Assembly: GCA_035707845.1 (NCBI GenBank)
Contig: DASSTP010000155.1
Location: forward strand, 1-8,253
Reading direction: 5' to 3'
From: CAMLHP01 sp035707845
GTDB taxonomy: Bacteria; Gemmatimonadota; Gemmatimonadetes; Gemmatimonadales; GWC2-71-9
DNA length: 8,253 bases
Position numbers and translations under genes: made by a program. This document shows positions 7,894 to 8,253 of this stretch, one piece after another; within the stretch, counting starts at the first letter, position 1; each line of letters opens with the position of its first letter. Under the pieces are notes generated by a model. That model was not told where the DNA came from and searched no databases. It was given only the letters and a program-made list of their open reading frames with translations.

Positions 7894-7928
7894 GTCGCAG
7901 GTCGTAAGTCGTAGGTCATGGGTCGTTA
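7894..7928. repeat. Left heptamer array, five units of GTCGYAR type
   Basis: Five units follow one another without spacing: GTCGCAG, GTCGTAA, GTCGTAG, GTCATGG, GTCGTTA. The first three are near-identical and the last two are degenerate; GTC recurs every seven bases. The array starts five bases after the guaA stop. It is the inverted counterpart of the array at 8001-8074. Confidence 0.9.
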
Positions 7929-7931
7929 GCG

Positions 7932-7976
7932 GAAGGGTCTACCACCCCTGCTTGAAACAGGATTGGTAGACCCTTC
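7932..7976. repeat. Perfect 13-bp inverted repeat (hairpin)
   Basis: GAAGGGTCTACCA (7932-7944) is followed after 19 bases by its exact reverse complement (7964-7976). The loop can form a further four-pair stem, CCTG (7947-7950) with CAGG (7958-7961). No T-tract follows on either strand, so it is not a canonical Rho-independent terminator. Its place between two convergent genes still makes a role in transcript ends or mRNA 3' stability plausible. Confidence 0.85.
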
Positions 7977-8000
7977 ATGCGCCGAGGATCCGGTGCTCAC

Positions 8001-8074
8001 GTCCCACGACTCAGGACAAACGACCTGCGACCTGCGACTTGCGACCTGCGACCTGCGACTTGCGACCTACGACC
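8001..8074. repeat. Right heptamer array, GACYTRC type, inverted to the left array
   Basis: Seven well-conserved units run from 8022 to 8070 (GACCTGC, GACCTGC, GACTTGC, then the same three again, then GACCTAC), followed by GACC. Three degraded units in the same phase precede them: GTCCCAC (8001), GACTCAG (8008) and GACAAAC (8015). The array ends directly beside the stop codon of the - strand gene. It is the reverse complement family of the left array: 8029-8052 pairs with 7894-7917. Confidence 0.92.
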
Positions 8075-8075
8075 A

Positions 8076-8253
8076 TCACTTCGGCCAGCTCGCCCAGTTC
8101 CCGCAGAACGCGGCGTCGTCTGAACCGAGCGGGCTCCGCAGGGTGCCCAGGATGGCGGCGTTCATCACCGCCCTCGGAGAGATGTGCAGCTTGAGGTTTC
8201 CCAAGGTGCCGAAAATCTTCCCGAAGTGACCCATCTCGAAGGCATGGCCACTC
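8076..8253 (-). CDS. 3' end of an unidentified gene, convergent with guaA (partial)
   Basis: On the - strand a frame is open from the window edge to a TGA at 8078-8076, giving the last 58 residues of a protein that ends DDAAFCGNWASWPK. Its third codon positions are strongly G or C, like those of the six known genes, which supports it being coding. I do not recognise the family. Segments visible are FEMGHFGKIFGTLGNLKLH and AVMNAAILGTLRSPLG, with a single cysteine and no clear membrane segment. A second - strand frame is also open here, but it runs on into the heptamer array and reads as low-complexity arginine-rich sequence, so it is less likely. The 5' end is outside the window. Confidence 0.55.
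   Translation of the reverse strand, partial: SGHAFEMGHFGKIFGTLGNLKLHISPRAVMNAAILGTLRSPLGSDDAAFCGNWASWPK

Noticed and set aside
7932..7976. Canonical Rho-independent terminator
   Set aside because: The stem is excellent but no T-run follows on either strand.
7930..8000. tRNA gene after guaA
   Set aside because: The fold is a single long hairpin with no cloverleaf arms or TTC-type T-loop.
7894..8074. CRISPR array
   Set aside because: The units are seven bases with no spacers, and no cas gene is near.
7963..8229. 88-codon open frame on the + strand after guaA
   Set aside because: It starts in the hairpin arm, then translates the heptamer array into repeats of CDLRLAT and runs antisense to the more gene-like - strand frame. 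No ribosome binding site.

Overview
The window is a G+C-rich bacterial chromosome segment. It carries six complete housekeeping genes packed head to tail on the + strand, then a short repeat-rich intergenic zone, then the 3' end of an unidentified gene on the - strand. Codons in all the real genes strongly favour G or C at the third position. No plasmid, phage or transposase gene is visible. The gene families (a T. thermophilus-type prolyl-tRNA synthetase, a histidyl-tRNA synthetase with an unusual motif 3) and the heptanucleotide repeats suggest an environmental lineage outside the Proteobacteria. Gemmatimonadota or a similar phylum is my best guess, but this is an inference from general resemblance and there is no rRNA here to test it.

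Layout: 1-83 is a leader with no assignable gene. accD (84-953) encodes the acetyl-CoA carboxylase carboxyltransferase beta subunit. folC (963-2207) encodes folylpolyglutamate/dihydrofolate synthase. hisS (2237-3538) encodes histidyl-tRNA synthetase, proS (3573-5021) prolyl-tRNA synthetase, lysA (about 5003-6328) diaminopimelate decarboxylase, and guaA (6336-7889) GMP synthase. Gaps are 9, 29, 34 and 7 bases, and lysA probably overlaps the end of proS. This looks like one or two co-transcribed units; a possible internal leaderless promoter lies just before hisS. The genes cover fatty-acid precursor supply, folate retention, charging of two tRNAs, the last step of lysine synthesis and the last step of GMP synthesis. 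They share a growth-related theme but do not form one pathway. The accD-folC pairing is also known in E. coli.

The 186-base space between guaA and the convergent - strand gene (7890-8075) is the most unusual part. It holds two arrays of degenerate heptamers in opposite orientation, flanking a perfect 13-bp inverted repeat. As RNA, the arrays could pair over 24 consecutive positions and enclose the inner hairpin. A separate, perfect four-copy heptamer array lies inside hisS, in frame, exactly in the linker between its catalytic and anticodon-binding domains. The two loci have different heptamers but the same period, which suggests a genome-wide tendency to make heptamer repeats. I see no defence system, CRISPR array, mobile element or other new multi-gene system here.
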